From: Marinomonas profundi
Lineage (GTDB): Bacteria; Pseudomonadota; Gammaproteobacteria; Pseudomonadales; Marinomonadaceae
Length of the DNA stretch: 64,000 nucleotides
NCBI RefSeq assembly: GCF_020694005.1
Contig: NZ_CP073013.1
Span: 1,374,578-1,438,577 of the forward strand
Direction of reading: 5' to 3'
Shown: positions 39,447-47,852 of the stretch, in pieces
Numbering within the stretch: the stretch's first letter is position 1
Layout of the letters: each line of letters opens with the position of its first letter
Notes under the pieces: generated by a model
The model's database searches: none
Told to the model about the DNA's origin: nothing
Seen by the model: only the letters and a program-made list of their open reading frames with translations
Position numbers and translations under genes: made by a program

Positions 39447-40232
39447 TCAGTCAAGGACCGAGAAGCTCTCTACTTCACGCAAATCGTTCGGGTGTCTTAC
39501 AGTAAGAACCCAAGACTTAAACTTTGAATAGCGACTTTTCCTCTGATGTTGCCAACCTCGTACTTCTAGCGTCTTACCTTCAAGATAAAACACCTTTTGA
39601 GCGGGCCAGTAATCGGTCACGTAAGGTGGTAAATTGATCACTAGATCCTGATCGGTTTCTAGCCACCAACCCCCTCGGTTCTGAGTAATTGAAGTGATGT
39701 TAACACGAGAGATTGCAAAGCCAGCTTGTGGCTGCCATTGCAAAGATTGCCGCCATACTCCCTTATGCGCATCGCGAGCGGCGTTTTCAGCCGCCTCAAA
39801 ACAAGCTTGATAGGCCAAGTTTGGAGGCACGGCAATACGATAACCAAGTCCTTCGGATAGTAACTGACTTGCTAGTGAAATACGATCTTTATCGAAAAGG
39901 TAGTACAGAAAACGACCGTATCGGTCACGTTCATTTTTGGCTGGCTGAATATAGACAAACCGGTCAAGACGCGAGCGAAGGAACGCTGTTGCCGCCACTG
40001 CATAAGGCTGATGATGACCGTTTTTATGATCAAGCTCAGGAGTATCTACTCCCACCAAGCGCACTTTTCGCCCATCGCTCAGGTGAATGGTGTCGCCATC
40101 AACCACTCTTTTAATGCGCGTTTTTTCCAGCTCACCCGTTGCAACACAAGACTCGCTCGCGTGAACAGAAAGTGACAAAAACAAAAAAAGCGCCAAGAAA
40201 ACTGGGCGCTTTTTTAATGCGATTACTATCAT
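39447..40232 (-). CDS. Secreted thermonuclease-family (SNase) protein
   Basis: Exported nuclease of the staphylococcal-nuclease fold (261 aa). A signal peptide covers about 1-26 (KKRPVFLALFLFLSLSVHAS|ES). The SNase core begins at RVVDGDTIHLSDGRKVRLVGVDTPEL, giving the catalytic Arg, Asp and Glu; the second Arg lies in RDRYGR. A C-terminal domain of ~90 residues is unassigned. The gene starts only 8 nt behind rpmE, with a poor ribosome-binding site. The signal-peptide codons form the hairpin of an apparent rpmE terminator (40184-40215), so expression probably needs readthrough. Confidence 0.88.
   Translation of the reverse strand: MIVIALKKRPVFLALFLFLSLSVHASESCVATGELEKTRIKRVVDGDTIHLSDGRKVRLVGVDTPELDHKNGHHQPYAVAATAFLRSRLDRFVYIQPAKNERDRYGRFLYYLFDKDRISLASQLLSEGLGYRIAVPPNLAYQACFEAAENAARDAHKGVWRQSLQWQPQAGFAISRVNITSITQNRGGWWLETDQDLVINLPPYVTDYWPAQKVFYLEGKTLEVRGWQHQRKSRYSKFKSWVLTVRHPNDLREVESFSVLD
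40184..40215 (-). terminator. rpmE terminator embedded in the SNase signal-peptide codons
   Basis: Arms 40184-40194 and 40205-40215 pair perfectly over 11 bp (core GCGCC/GGCGC) around a 10-nt loop. On the minus strand the hairpin is followed by a T-run. It begins 26 nt after the rpmE stop and lies wholly inside the first 17 codons of the next gene. Confidence 0.75.
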
Positions 40233-40240
40233 ACCAGCAA

Positions 40241-40456
40241 TTACTTAGCGGTACGACGAGCTCCGAAACGCTTGTTAAAGCGATCAACACGACCACCAGT
40301 ATCCAACATTTTTTGTTGGCCTGTGTAGAAAGGGTGACAGTTGCTACATACGTCGATGTGCATGTCTTTACCCGCTGTTGAATTTAGGTTCAGAGTGTTA
40401 CCACAAGTACAAGTTGCAGTAAGCGCAGAGTAATTTGGGTGGATATCTTTTTTCAT
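40241..40456 (-). CDS. rpmE: 50S ribosomal protein L31 (zinc-binding form)
   Basis: Ribosomal protein L31 of 71 aa ([20 protein letters not shown]...). Cysteines at 16, 18, 37 and 40 ([18 protein letters not shown]) mark the zinc-binding, C+ type. The frame is open to 40594, but the family start is the ATG at 40456, preceded by AAGG about ten bases upstream. It is divergent from priA, as in other gammaproteobacteria. The upstream region holds two TGTACA hexamers 5 nt apart (40537-40553). Confidence 0.95.
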   Translation of the reverse strand: MKKDIHPNYSALTATCTCGNTLNLNSTAGKDMHIDVCSNCHPFYTGQQKMLDTGGRVDRFNKRFGARRTAK

Positions 40457-40722
40457 CGTAGTTACCTTAAGTTTGGTGTGCCGCCACTTGATCAATATAA
40501 ATGGGCTATTGCCTCGCCAAGCACCGCACGTTTCGTTGTACAGACATTGTACAGTGGATCCAAGAGTGGCGTATTTTAGGGATGTATGACCCAATCAGCA
40601 ACCTTTTTATCATGCTTTGCGGATAAAATTGTGACTCGCACCGACCCACCACTCTGACGTACACTTAATCCATCGTCGATGAATTCTATTTTTGCTTTAT
40701 TAAACAAGGTCTAACCTAACGC

Positions 40723-42954
40723 ATGCAAGAGGCGCTTCTTACCCCTTACCCCTTTATCAAAGTCGCTTTGCCGGTGCCTATGCGCACGCTGTTTGATTAC
40801 AAGGTACCCAAAGCCATTGCCCTTAGACATGAATTAGCACCGGGAATGCGGGTCAAAGTTCCGTTTGGCAAAAGCACTCGCCTTGGCGTCATTGTGTCAC
40901 TCAGTGACACCAGTGACTGGGACCCCGAACAGGTCAAGCCATTGACCTCATTGCATGATAAAAGCCCTGTTATTACAGCGGAGCTAATGGCTTTGTGTGA
41001 GTGGGCCGCGCGCTATTATCACCATCCCATTGGCGATGTTATCTTCCATGCTTTGCCAGTTTTATTACGCAAAGGCGAAAACGCTGAGTTTCGCACCGAA
41101 AATTGGTGGTTCACCACACCACAAGGCCAAATACTGCCGCTTGAACAACTCAGTCGAGCGCCACGCCAACAAGATTTTTTAAAAGCCGTACAGCAGCACC
41201 CTAATGGTTTAAGTCAGCATGCGGCGTCCGTGCTAGACCTAGCGCCTAACGCGGGAAAAAGCTTAGAAGAAAAAGGCTTATTGCGCCGAGAGCCGCGCGC
41301 CTTTAATAAAGGCGGAGAAAGACACGCCCACCAAACACAAGTACCGCCAACCCTCAATCCAGAGCAATCGCGAGCGACAGAGCAGCTATTAGACCACCGC
41401 AAGCACTTCCATGTGGCCTTATTAGACGGCGTCACTGGCAGCGGTAAAACCGAAGTGTTTTTGCGTCTCATGGCACGTTTGATAGAAGAAGATAAACAAA
41501 TTTTAGTCATGGTGCCCGAGATCGGCCTGACGCCACAAACGCTAAAACGCTTTGAAAATCGCTTCAACACCGACATAGTATTAATGCATTCCAATATGAG
41601 CGACCGAGAACGCTTAGACGCTTGGTTATTAGCCGCCAGTGGTCATGCAAAAATCATTATCGGCACACGCTCAGCGGCGTTTATTCCCGCCCCAAATCTT
41701 GGCTTAATCGTCATAGACGAAGAGCACGATTCCTCTTACAAACAACACGAAGGCTTCCGTTACCATGCTCGGGATCTTGCCATTAAGCGCGCCCAAGCCC
41801 TCGACATTCCGGTTTTACTCGCCTCGGCCACGCCGTCTTATGAAAGCCTAACCAATGCCCTGCAAAAGCGCTTCGCTTGGCTCAAGTTACGACAGCGGGC
41901 AGGCAATGCACACATTCCACAAATGGAGCGCGTCGACCTACGCGGCAAAACCTTAGTACATGGTTTTAGCGAACATGCCTTGGCCAGCATGAAGCTTTGC
42001 TTGGAACGTAAAGAACAAGTCTTGGTATTTTTAAACCGTCGTGGCTACGCACCCACATTAATGTGTCACCAGTGTGGTTGGATTGCGGCTTGTGATCATT
42101 GTGATGTTAATCTCACCGTCCACAAACGTGCCAACAAGCTGCATTGCCACCATTGTGATACGCAAAAAGCACTGCTTCAAACTTGCCCAGAATGTCAGTC
42201 GGAAGAATTATTCACCGTCGGTGAAGGCACAGAGCAGATTGAAACCCAGCTCAGTACGCTGTTTAAAGACACGCCCATTCTGCGCATTGATCGCGACAGC
42301 ACACAACGCAAATTTGCCATGGCAAAGCTCACCCAGAAAATCCATGAACACGACCAAGCTATTCTGATCGGCACACAAATGCTGGCAAAGGGCCATCACT
42401 TCCCTAATGTCACCCTAGTGATCATCATGGACGCCGATGCGGGGTTATTTTCCTCTGATTTTCGCGGTATGGAACGCACCGCTCAGCTCATAACTCAAGT
42501 CGCTGGACGGGCGGGGCGAGCGAAAAAGCCGGGCCATGTGTTATTGCAAACCTACCACCCTGATCATGCCGCCATTGAATGCCTGTGTACTCTTGGCTAC
42601 GAACACTTTGCCATTGATGGCTTGGCGGAACGCAAATCCCTTGCGCTGCCGCCCTTTTATCATCAAGTCATTGTGCGGGCAGAATCAGGCAACGAACAAG
42701 AAGCCATGCAGCTGTTAGCGGCCATGCGAAACGACCTTGAACCTTACTTTGCTAAGGAGGTTTATCTGGTTGGCCCTTACGCGGCAATCATCGTCCGTAA
42801 AGCAGGGCAACACCGTGCGCTGATCTCGATCAAAGCCGCTCAACGAGCGCCTTTACACCAAACTGTCCAAATCATGACACAATGGTTAGAACACGCCACA
42901 CGGCAACATAAAATTCGTTTTGCAATCGACGTCGATCCACTGGAAACTTACTGA
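40723..42954 (+). CDS. priA: Primosomal protein N' (replication-restart helicase)
   Basis: Superfamily-2 3'-5' DNA helicase that reloads the replisome at collapsed forks (743 aa, full length). The N-terminal 3'-binding domain runs from PYPFIKVALPVPM. Walker A GVTGSGKT is near 236 and DEEH near 332. The two zinc clusters lie around 448-490 (CHQCG, CDHCD, CHHCD, CPEC). Motifs V/VI are in LIGTQMLAKGHHFPNV and TQVAGRAGRAKKPG. It is divergent from rpmE. Confidence 0.97.
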   Translation: MQEALLTPYPFIKVALPVPMRTLFDYKVPKAIALRHELAPGMRVKVPFGKSTRLGVIVSLSDTSDWDPEQVKPLTSLHDKSPVITAELMALCEWAARYYHHPIGDVIFHALPVLLRKGENAEFRTENWWFTTPQGQILPLEQLSRAPRQQDFLKAVQQHPNGLSQHAASVLDLAPNAGKSLEEKGLLRREPRAFNKGGERHAHQTQVPPTLNPEQSRATEQLLDHRKHFHVALLDGVTGSGKTEVFLRLMARLIEEDKQILVMVPEIGLTPQTLKRFENRFNTDIVLMHSNMSDRERLDAWLLAASGHAKIIIGTRSAAFIPAPNLGLIVIDEEHDSSYKQHEGFRYHARDLAIKRAQALDIPVLLASATPSYESLTNALQKRFAWLKLRQRAGNAHIPQMERVDLRGKTLVHGFSEHALASMKLCLERKEQVLVFLNRRGYAPTLMCHQCGWIAACDHCDVNLTVHKRANKLHCHHCDTQKALLQTCPECQSEELFTVGEGTEQIETQLSTLFKDTPILRIDRDSTQRKFAMAKLTQKIHEHDQAILIGTQMLAKGHHFPNVTLVIIMDADAGLFSSDFRGMERTAQLITQVAGRAGRAKKPGHVLLQTYHPDHAAIECLCTLGYEHFAIDGLAERKSLALPPFYHQVIVRAESGNEQEAMQLLAAMRNDLEPYFAKEVYLVGPYAAIIVRKAGQHRALISIKAAQRAPLHQTVQIMTQWLEHATRQHKIRFAIDVDPLETY

Positions 42955-43030
42955 TCTTGCCCGCATAATGTGCGCAACTCTCACTGCGTTTATTTATTGA
43001 CGCTAAAGCTAACTGCAAAAAGTCCAAATT

Positions 43031-43666
43031 ATGTTTAACCCTATGCAAATTGCCACCAAAGGGAGTCGTCCAAGAAAAGGCGCGACTCGCCGCACGCCAC
43101 CCCCACCAAAGCGTAAAACAACCTGGTGGTTATGGCTTCTTGTGCCCGCCATTCTTATCGCCTTTGTTTACGGATTAACACAGCTGAGCCAAGTCCCTGC
43201 CGCTAAAAAGCCCGCTCAACTGAATACATCTAAGCCTGAAAGTAAAAACAACACCGAGAGCAACCGTAAGCCTGAAAGCAAAAGCAAACCAGCGCCCACC
43301 AACGATGCGGTTAAACTTATCCCCCAAGACACATTCGATTTTTATCAGATACTACAAGACAGTAAAGTGGACACCAGCCACGTAGAAGCTTATCAATCCA
43401 CGCCGCGTGGTGAGCAAAATTATTACTACATGCTGCAGGCCGCGTCGTTCAGAAACCCTGAAGATGCGGATCGTATGCGTGCACAACTTATTTTATCGGG
43501 CTTGGTCGAAACCAGTGTGAACAAAACCACCGTCAAGGATAATCAACCTTGGTATCGAGTGGTGCTTGGGCCCTATGATTCACGCTCCAAAATGAACCGA
43601 GCCGAAGACAAACTCGTCTCCATGGAGATTTCGCCGTATTCCTACAAAGTAGATAAAGAGCAATAA
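43031..43666 (+). CDS. FtsN-like SPOR-domain membrane protein
   Basis: Bitopic membrane protein of 211 aa: a basic cytoplasmic N-terminus with RRTPPPPKRK, one membrane helix (TWWLWLLVPAILIAFVYGLTQ, about 30-50), a Lys/Ser/Asn-rich linker and a C-terminal SPOR domain (YYMLQAASFRNPEDADRMRAQLILSGL) that binds septal peptidoglycan. The order priA-ftsN-hslV-hslU is the E. coli arrangement with ftsN between, so it is the likely FtsN equivalent despite low similarity. It follows priA by 76 nt. Confidence 0.8.
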   Translation: MFNPMQIATKGSRPRKGATRRTPPPPKRKTTWWLWLLVPAILIAFVYGLTQLSQVPAAKKPAQLNTSKPESKNNTESNRKPESKSKPAPTNDAVKLIPQDTFDFYQILQDSKVDTSHVEAYQSTPRGEQNYYYMLQAASFRNPEDADRMRAQLILSGLVETSVNKTTVKDNQPWYRVVLGPYDSRSKMNRAEDKLVSMEISPYSYKVDKEQ

Positions 43667-43680
43667 CATGGCGCTTTATC

Positions 43681-43712
43681 GTGCACAGAAGATGAAAGCG
43701 TCTTCCGTGCAC
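43681..43712. other. Strong hairpin between the FtsN-like gene and hslV
   Basis: The arms GTGCACAGAAGA (43681-43692) and TCTTCCGTGCAC (43701-43712) pair at 11 of 12 positions with an 8-nt loop. There is no T-run, so it may protect an mRNA 3' end rather than terminate. It lies 8 bp before the heat-shock promoter. Confidence 0.6.
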
Positions 43713-43720
43713 CCTCCTCG

Positions 43721-43748
43721 CTTGAAATTCTTCCTCTTGCCCCCATTT
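43721..43748 (+). promoter_or_regulatory. Sigma-32 (heat-shock) promoter of hslVU
   Basis: A -35 element CTTGAAA (43721-43727), a 13-nt spacer and a -10 element CCCCATTT (43741-43748) match the RpoH consensus CTTGAAA-N(11-16)-CCCATNT at essentially every position. It lies 27 nt upstream of the hslV start. Confidence 0.85.
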
Positions 43749-43774
43749 CGTTAGAATCGAAACGGGAGTAAACC

Positions 43775-44326
43775 ATGACAACGATTCTTACGGTACGAAA
43801 AGGCAACCAAGTCGTCGTAGGCGGCGATGGGCAAGTTTCTTTAGGCAACACAGTGATGAAAGGCAACGCCCGCAAAGTGCGTCGTCTATACCGTGGTGAA
43901 GTGATCGCTGGCTTTGCGGGCGGCACCGCAGATGCTTTCACCCTTTTTGAGCGCTTCGAAGGTCAGCTCGAAAAACACCAAGGCCACCTTGTACGTGCCG
44001 CAGTGGATCTGGCTAAAGACTGGCGTTCAGACCGAGCGTTGCGCAAACTAGAAGCCATGCTGATTGTCGCCAACAAAGAAAGCACCTTAATTATTACCGG
44101 TACCGGCGATGTCGTTGAGCCACAACACGGCGCATTAGCCATTGGTTCCGGCGGCAACTTCGCCGAAGCCGCAGCGCGCGCCTTGATTGACAACACCGAC
44201 TTATCCGCCAGAGAAATCGTTGAAAAAAGCCTCAACATCGCGGCCGATATTTGTGTGTTTACCAATCACAGCTTAACCATCGAAGACATCACCATAGACT
44301 CGCAGCTTGAAGACAAGTCAGAATAA
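43775..44326 (+). CDS. hslV: ATP-dependent protease peptidase subunit HslV
   Basis: Proteasome-like peptidase (183 aa) forming a double hexamer gated by HslU. The catalytic Thr2 is exposed by removal of Met1 ([10 protein letters not shown]), and [30 protein letters not shown] and the C-terminal ICVFTN are family-typical. It degrades misfolded and regulatory proteins in the cytoplasm. GGGAG precedes the ATG. It is driven by a heat-shock promoter and followed 55 nt later by hslU. Confidence 0.97.
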   Translation: MTTILTVRKGNQVVVGGDGQVSLGNTVMKGNARKVRRLYRGEVIAGFAGGTADAFTLFERFEGQLEKHQGHLVRAAVDLAKDWRSDRALRKLEAMLIVANKESTLIITGTGDVVEPQHGALAIGSGGNFAEAAARALIDNTDLSAREIVEKSLNIAADICVFTNHSLTIEDITIDSQLEDKSE

Positions 44327-44381
44327 GGCACTCTACACGCGACGCAGAAACCATCACCCAAGAACATAAAAGAGAATTAAT

Positions 44382-45704
44382 ATGAGCAGTATGACCCCAA
44401 GAGAGACGGTTAACGCCTTAGACAAGCATATTATTGGTCAGCAAAAAGCAAAGCGTGCGGTGGCCATTGCGTTGCGCAATCGCTGGCGTCGTATGCAACT
44501 TCCTGAGGAAATGCGGGCCGAAGTCACCCCTAAAAACATCCTTATGATAGGGCCAACAGGCGTCGGTAAAACCGAAATTGCCCGCCGTTTAGCCAAGCTA
44601 TCCAACGCGCCTTTCATCAAAATAGAAGCGACGAAATTCACCGAAGTCGGCTATGTTGGCCGTGATGTGGAATCGATCATTCGTGATCTGGTGGAAATGG
44701 CCATCAAAATGTTGCGTGAACAAGAAACCGCAAAATTGCGCCACAAAGCCGAAGATGCGGCAGAAGACCGCATTTTGGATGTGTTATTGCCACCGGCTCG
44801 CGGCGGTGATCCAGAACTACAAGACAACAGCACACGCCAAACTTTCCGTAAAAAACTACGCGAAGGTCAGCTAGACGATAAAGAAATTGACATCGAAGTG
44901 TCTGACGCGCCTATCGGCGTAGAAATCATGACACCGCCTGGCATGGAAGAAATGACCAGCCAGCTGCAAAATATGTTTTCTAGCTTTGGTTCACAAAAAA
45001 CCAAAAAGCGTAAAATGAAAGTCAAAGAAGCATTGCGCCAAGTGCGTGACGAAGAAGCCGTTAAGCTAGTCAATGAAGAAGAACTCAAAGCCCGCGCCGT
45101 TGAAGCGGTTGAGCAAAACGGCATTGTGTTTTTAGATGAAATCGATAAAGTCGCAAAAAGCTCAGAACGCTCTGGTGGCGAAGTGTCCCGCGAAGGCGTG
45201 CAGCGTGACTTATTGCCTTTGGTCGAAGGCTGTACCGTCAGCACCAAATACGGCATGATCAAAACCGATCACATTCTCTTTATTGCGTCAGGTGCGTTTC
45301 ACTTGTCCAAACCATCAGACTTGATTCCTGAACTTCAAGGCCGCTTGCCCATTCGCGTGGAGCTGGATGCGCTGACAGTGGATGACTTCAAACGCATTCT
45401 GGTTGAACCCAGCGCGTCTTTGACCAAACAGTATGTGGCCTTGGCAAAAACCGAACACATCAACTTGAACTTCACCGAAGAAGGCATTCAGCGCATTGCC
45501 GAGATCGCTTTCCAAGTCAACGAGCGTACCGAAAACATCGGCGCACGCCGTTTACACACTGTGCTAGAGCGCTTATTAGAAGAGGTGTCTTATTCCGCCA
45601 GTGATATGCCCGACGAACAAACCGTCGACATTACGGCGGCGTACGTGGATGAACAACTTGGGGAAATCGCCGAAAACGAAGACTTGAGCAAATACATTTT
45701 GTAA
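44382..45704 (+). CDS. hslU: ATP-dependent protease ATPase subunit HslU
   Basis: AAA+ unfoldase (440 aa) that feeds HslV. Walker A GPTGVGKT is at 57-64. The pore loop is GYVGRD, a charged I-domain occupies about 110-240, Walker B is [11 protein letters not shown], and sensor residues lie in [14 protein letters not shown]. The C-terminal tail EDLSKYIL is the peptide that docks into HslV and activates it. It is in an operon with hslV. Confidence 0.97.
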   Translation: MSSMTPRETVNALDKHIIGQQKAKRAVAIALRNRWRRMQLPEEMRAEVTPKNILMIGPTGVGKTEIARRLAKLSNAPFIKIEATKFTEVGYVGRDVESIIRDLVEMAIKMLREQETAKLRHKAEDAAEDRILDVLLPPARGGDPELQDNSTRQTFRKKLREGQLDDKEIDIEVSDAPIGVEIMTPPGMEEMTSQLQNMFSSFGSQKTKKRKMKVKEALRQVRDEEAVKLVNEEELKARAVEAVEQNGIVFLDEIDKVAKSSERSGGEVSREGVQRDLLPLVEGCTVSTKYGMIKTDHILFIASGAFHLSKPSDLIPELQGRLPIRVELDALTVDDFKRILVEPSASLTKQYVALAKTEHINLNFTEEGIQRIAEIAFQVNERTENIGARRLHTVLERLLEEVSYSASDMPDEQTVDITAAYVDEQLGEIAENEDLSKYIL

Positions 45705-45746
45705 TTTGCCCCATCCTTCTTACCAACACCCAATCTTTCTTACAAA

Positions 45747-45771
45747 AGAGCCCCTGCCTTAAAGGGGCTCT
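45747..45771. other. Hairpin between hslU and the DUF971 gene
   Basis: Perfect 9-bp stem AGAGCCCCT/AGGGGCTCT with a 7-nt loop, lying just ahead of the AGGAAAC ribosome-binding site of the next gene. There is no T-run on the plus strand. It may attenuate transcription or mask the downstream site. Confidence 0.6.
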
Positions 45772-45783
45772 ATAGGAAACAGC

Positions 45784-46167
45784 ATGACCACACCAGCGCC
45801 AATAAAAATACACTACCACAAGCAATCTCGTGAATTGGCGCTAACGTTTGCGGATGGCCAAACATTCCGCCTCAGCGCAGAATACTTGCGCATCCACTCG
45901 CCGTCGGCAGAAGTGCGTGGCCATGGCCTGCAAATGCCGATTCTACAGTTCGGTAAAAAAAACGTTGCCATCAACAATGTCGAAGGGGCGGGCAATTATG
46001 CGCTCAAGATATCCTTCGATGATGGTCACGACACAGGCCTCTATACTTGGGAATATCTCTACAATATTGGCAAAAATCACGATGAACTCTGGCAAATGTA
46101 TCTCGATCGTCTTGAAAAAGAAGGCCAGACACGGGACACTTCCGTCATTCAAATCCACCAGCTTTAA
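45784..46167 (+). CDS. DUF971 (GBBH-like N-terminal domain) protein
   Basis: Small cytoplasmic protein of 127 aa with the DUF971 pattern: IKIHYHKQSRELALTFADGQTFRLSAEYLRIHSPSAEVRGHG, then VAINNVEGAGNYALKISFDDGHDTGLYTWEYLYN. The fold is that of the N-terminal domain of gamma-butyrobetaine hydroxylase, found in iron-sulfur-related proteins; the function of the stand-alone form is not established. The position behind hslU is conserved in gammaproteobacteria. An AGGAAA site precedes the ATG. Confidence 0.88.
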   Translation: MTTPAPIKIHYHKQSRELALTFADGQTFRLSAEYLRIHSPSAEVRGHGLQMPILQFGKKNVAINNVEGAGNYALKISFDDGHDTGLYTWEYLYNIGKNHDELWQMYLDRLEKEGQTRDTSVIQIHQL

Positions 46168-46206
46168 GCTTTAACCACATTCAAGCAACCATCGGGAAGA
46201 TTTTTT

Positions 46207-46830
46207 ATGGGCTCACTCAGTTTATCGGCACTCAGCGCTATTGAAAACGCCATCAACCTCGCCCTTAAACAAGACTCCCCTTCCCAAGATCGCCTCTGCA
46301 AATTAGCAGGACAACAAGTCTTCCTCTATGTGGAAGACTTCTCCTTTATTTTACAGATACACATTCTCGAACAAGGCGTGATGCTAAATCGTCCAGCAAG
46401 CCTAGACGACATCGAGTTAGACCCGCGACTCGATACCCTGGTTCAAGGGCCCAGTGCGGCTTACCGAAAACTACTCGATGGCGACGGTTTCTTCGATGGC
46501 GACTTACGCATTCAAGGCAATGCTCAAGCCCTAATGACATTGCATAAAGTGATGGAAAACTTTGAATTCGATTGGGAAGGTTTACTCGCCGATCACCTTG
46601 GTGATTTACCCGCAGCGGCCTTGGCTCGCTTGCTGCGCGCGCAATGGTCATGGAGCAAAGAGTTCGCCACCAACACTAGAATGCAGCTGGTTCACCACCT
46701 CCAAACCGACAGTCAGCTGCTGCCCAGCAAAATTGAATTTGAGCACTTCGTCGATAATGTAGAACGCCTTGGCACCTTGATTGACCGAGCCGAAGCCAGA
46801 CTAAACTTACTGGTCAAAAACACCCGCTAA
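46207..46830 (+). CDS. ubiJ: UbiJ-like ubiquinone-biosynthesis accessory protein
   Basis: Protein of 207 aa with an SCP2-like lipid-binding N-terminal half (ALEKA-type start 'LSALSAIENAINLALKQD', then GQQVFLYVEDFSFILQI) and a helical C-terminus (VERLGTLIDRAEARLNLL). This is the UbiJ layout; UbiJ binds ubiquinone intermediates within the Ubi complex. In relatives ubiJ lies between ubiE and ubiB; neither is next to it here. It follows DUF971 by 39 nt and ends in a terminator. Confidence 0.85.
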   Translation: MGSLSLSALSAIENAINLALKQDSPSQDRLCKLAGQQVFLYVEDFSFILQIHILEQGVMLNRPASLDDIELDPRLDTLVQGPSAAYRKLLDGDGFFDGDLRIQGNAQALMTLHKVMENFEFDWEGLLADHLGDLPAAALARLLRAQWSWSKEFATNTRMQLVHHLQTDSQLLPSKIEFEHFVDNVERLGTLIDRAEARLNLLVKNTR

Positions 46831-46857
46831 TAAAGCCCTTGTGAAGGATTATTGAAA

Positions 46858-46878
46858 CGCCGATTACGGCGCATTTTT
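46858..46878 (+). terminator. Terminator of the hslVU-DUF971-ubiJ unit
   Basis: A 5-bp GC-only stem CGCCG/CGGCG with an ATTA loop (46858-46871) and TTTTT at 46874-46878, 28 nt after the ubiJ stop. Confidence 0.6.
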
Positions 46879-46899
46879 ACGTCAAACGCCACAAACAAA

Positions 46900-47751
46900 T
46901 CACCCCAACGTACTTTCTATAAACGCATTAATCGCGCTGGATGGGTTGTCTTTTCGCGAGATCAAATACGTGGGTGCGTGAGCAATATCATAATCTATGG
47001 CTCGAAATGCCAACCCATCTGTTTTATGCAATGACAGCAGCGAACGCGGCACCATACCAATGCCCATACCCGCGATAACACAACCTATCATGGTGTAATG
47101 GCTAGGAATTTCGATCACTTTTTCACAGACTCGACCTTGACGTTTTAGCCATGTTTCTAATCGATGTCGATAAGAACAGCCCTTGCTGTAACCGACCATG
47201 GTGAGAGCCTCTGGCAGCTCCTCCAATTCAGCCCATGCCGCTGGTAGGATCAAAACCAACTCCTCGTCAAAGCAATGTGTCGTCGATATTCGTGGGTCAT
47301 CGGGTGGATCGGATGCCATGGCAATGTCGAGTTCTCCGTCAATCACACGGTTAATCAATAACATAGAAGCCGCGGTCATTAATTCAATTTGCACAGCGGG
47401 ATAAGTACGGTGATAGCGCGCCAGCAAACTTGGTAAACGCGACGCCGCACTGCTTTCCATTGAACCTAAACGCAGTAATCCAGCGGGTTCTGCGTGAGTT
47501 AACTCGGCAATGGCGCTTTTTTGTAATTGCAGAATTTTATCGGTGTAATCCATTAATCGCAGACCGGCCGAAGTCACCGACAAACGGTTGTTTTCTCTAA
47601 GAAATAGATCGACGCTTAATTCGCTTTCGAGCTTTTTTATTCGCGCGGTGACATTAGATGGCACTCGATGCAAGGCCTGCGCCGCTCGGGTAACGCCTTT
47701 GTACTCAACCACGGCCTTGAAAACAACCAGATCTGAAATATCCACCAGCAA
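46900..47751 (-). CDS. LysR-family transcriptional regulator
   Basis: LysR-type regulator (283 aa). The N-terminal winged HTH runs about 1-60 (DLVVFKAVVEYKGVTRAAQALHRVPSNVTARIKKLESEL), with a ligand-binding domain behind it (LRLGSMESSAASRLPSLLARYHRTYP). It is divergent from an EamA exporter gene, with a 101-bp gap that holds a perfect LysR-type dyad, so it probably controls the exporter. The inducing ligand is unknown. Confidence 0.93.
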   Translation of the reverse strand: MLVDISDLVVFKAVVEYKGVTRAAQALHRVPSNVTARIKKLESELSVDLFLRENNRLSVTSAGLRLMDYTDKILQLQKSAIAELTHAEPAGLLRLGSMESSAASRLPSLLARYHRTYPAVQIELMTAASMLLINRVIDGELDIAMASDPPDDPRISTTHCFDEELVLILPAAWAELEELPEALTMVGYSKGCSYRHRLETWLKRQGRVCEKVIEIPSHYTMIGCVIAGMGIGMVPRSLLSLHKTDGLAFRAIDYDIAHAPTYLISRKDNPSSAINAFIESTLG

Positions 47752-47789
47752 AAAACCTTCATATTTTATGAATGAGTTGTTCTTTATTA

Positions 47790-47804
47790 TTCATTATTAA
47801 TGAA
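47790..47804. promoter_or_regulatory. Candidate LysR operator between the regulator and the EamA exporter
   Basis: Perfect inverted repeat TTCAT-TATTA-ATGAA, of the T-N11-A type favoured by LysR proteins, in the centre of the divergent promoter gap. Confidence 0.5.
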
Positions 47805-47852
47805 ATAAAGATGATCCTATACTGTAAAAAATTAAAGTAAAAGGCGCTAAAA

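Noticed and set aside
40457..40594. N-terminal extension of L31
   Set aside because: The extra 46 codons match nothing in L31 and lack a ribosome-binding site; the standard 71-aa protein starts at 40456.
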